From Xiamenia xianingshaonis (GTDB lineage: Bacteria; Actinomycetota; Coriobacteriia; Coriobacteriales; Eggerthellaceae): a DNA stretch of 64,000 nucleotides. Position 1 is the stretch's first letter. The stretch is not shown here. The stretch spans positions 1,302,001-1,366,000 of the forward strand of contig NZ_CP072829.1 of the NCBI RefSeq assembly GCF_017945865.1, read 5' to 3'. Below are more notes on the stretch, generated by a model that did not search any database, had not been told where the DNA came from, and saw only the letters and a program-made list of their open reading frames with translations.

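Larger units (their letters stand above)
55151..64000 (-). repeat. N-terminal array of about ten unrecognised modules of roughly 290-330 residues
   Basis: Recurrent elements in order: an opening strand ending in F-x-x-x-N or V-x-x-N (GWRFWIENPTDHKLP, GYRAVVTNQSAIPM, WSRWKYTLENNTKA); an F-T-T-x-L-x-F-S-K segment (GFRTTSLTFSKDFM, FHTTELTIGHDLV, FETEQVTFSKKFM); a V-x-x-x-Y-F strand; a D-x-W-x-x-G-Y-L-x-S-V-x-I segment (WGSGYLKSVKIELAHF, SGYLQSIVIDLDYF); and a final strand ending F-F-G or L-Y-G (FIDFFGYPID, IVEFFGKATN, YIDVWGMPTK, IELIGYMDSP). Final strands lie at about 63510, 62530, 61690, 60730, 59750, 57930, 56950, 56250 and 55170. The array continues past the right edge. Confidence 0.65.

Overview
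The window looks like the chromosome of a high-GC Gram-positive anaerobe, most likely of the Coriobacteriia/Eggerthellaceae type. This is an inference from three things: a Tat-exported molybdopterin oxidoreductase, an NrfD-type membrane subunit, and an LPQTG-anchored surface protein. No rRNA, mobile element or CRISPR array was seen.

Left part (1-5600), a small respiratory locus. On the minus strand, in transcription order, come an NrfD-like quinol-interacting membrane protein (4111-3197), a GntR/YtrA-type repressor (3166-2681), an SPFH/stomatin-like membrane protein (2679-1705) and a Tat-signal molybdopterin oxidoreductase cut by the window edge (1476-1). A radical SAM protein (4226-5509) is divergent from NrfD. 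The perfect palindrome ATCCTAGGAT occurs three times. Two copies, 20 bp centre to centre, lie in the promoter region of the molybdoenzyme. One lies midway between the two divergent -10 boxes of NrfD and the radical SAM gene. The whole locus therefore looks like one regulon.

Middle (5560-6645). A bidirectional terminator is followed by tRNA-Gly(TCC) and tRNA-Pro(TGG) on the minus strand. Next is a compact plus-strand RNA candidate of about 190 nt with its own -10 box and a perfect 12-bp terminator. Then come a minus-strand mini-gene with promoter and ribosome site (35 codons, C-terminal CRC motif) and two strong hairpins downstream of the giant gene.

Right part (6645-64000), 57.4 kb. This is one uninterrupted minus-strand reading frame of at least 19,117 codons whose 5' end lies beyond the window. 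It encodes a gigantic cell-wall adhesin. From N to C terminus it has: about ten copies of an unrecognised module of roughly 290-330 residues (64000-55150), interrupted by two InlB-type repeats and one divergent InlB repeat; a 16-kb middle with DUF11-like beta domains and isolated cysteine clusters; two SdrD-B-like domains; a Pro-rich linker; a tandem array of 20 helical repeats of about 45 residues with the signature PxFDxDxY (35438-32713), followed by a long helical segment; 26 more SdrD-B-like domains; Pro/Asp linkers; and an LPQTG sorting signal.

The SdrD-B domains are arranged in a higher-order a-b-c-d cycle repeated about six times, with one cycle shortened by an apparent b/c fusion. The PxF array also contains a duplicated four-repeat block. 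These two nested repeat architectures are the most unusual content of the window.
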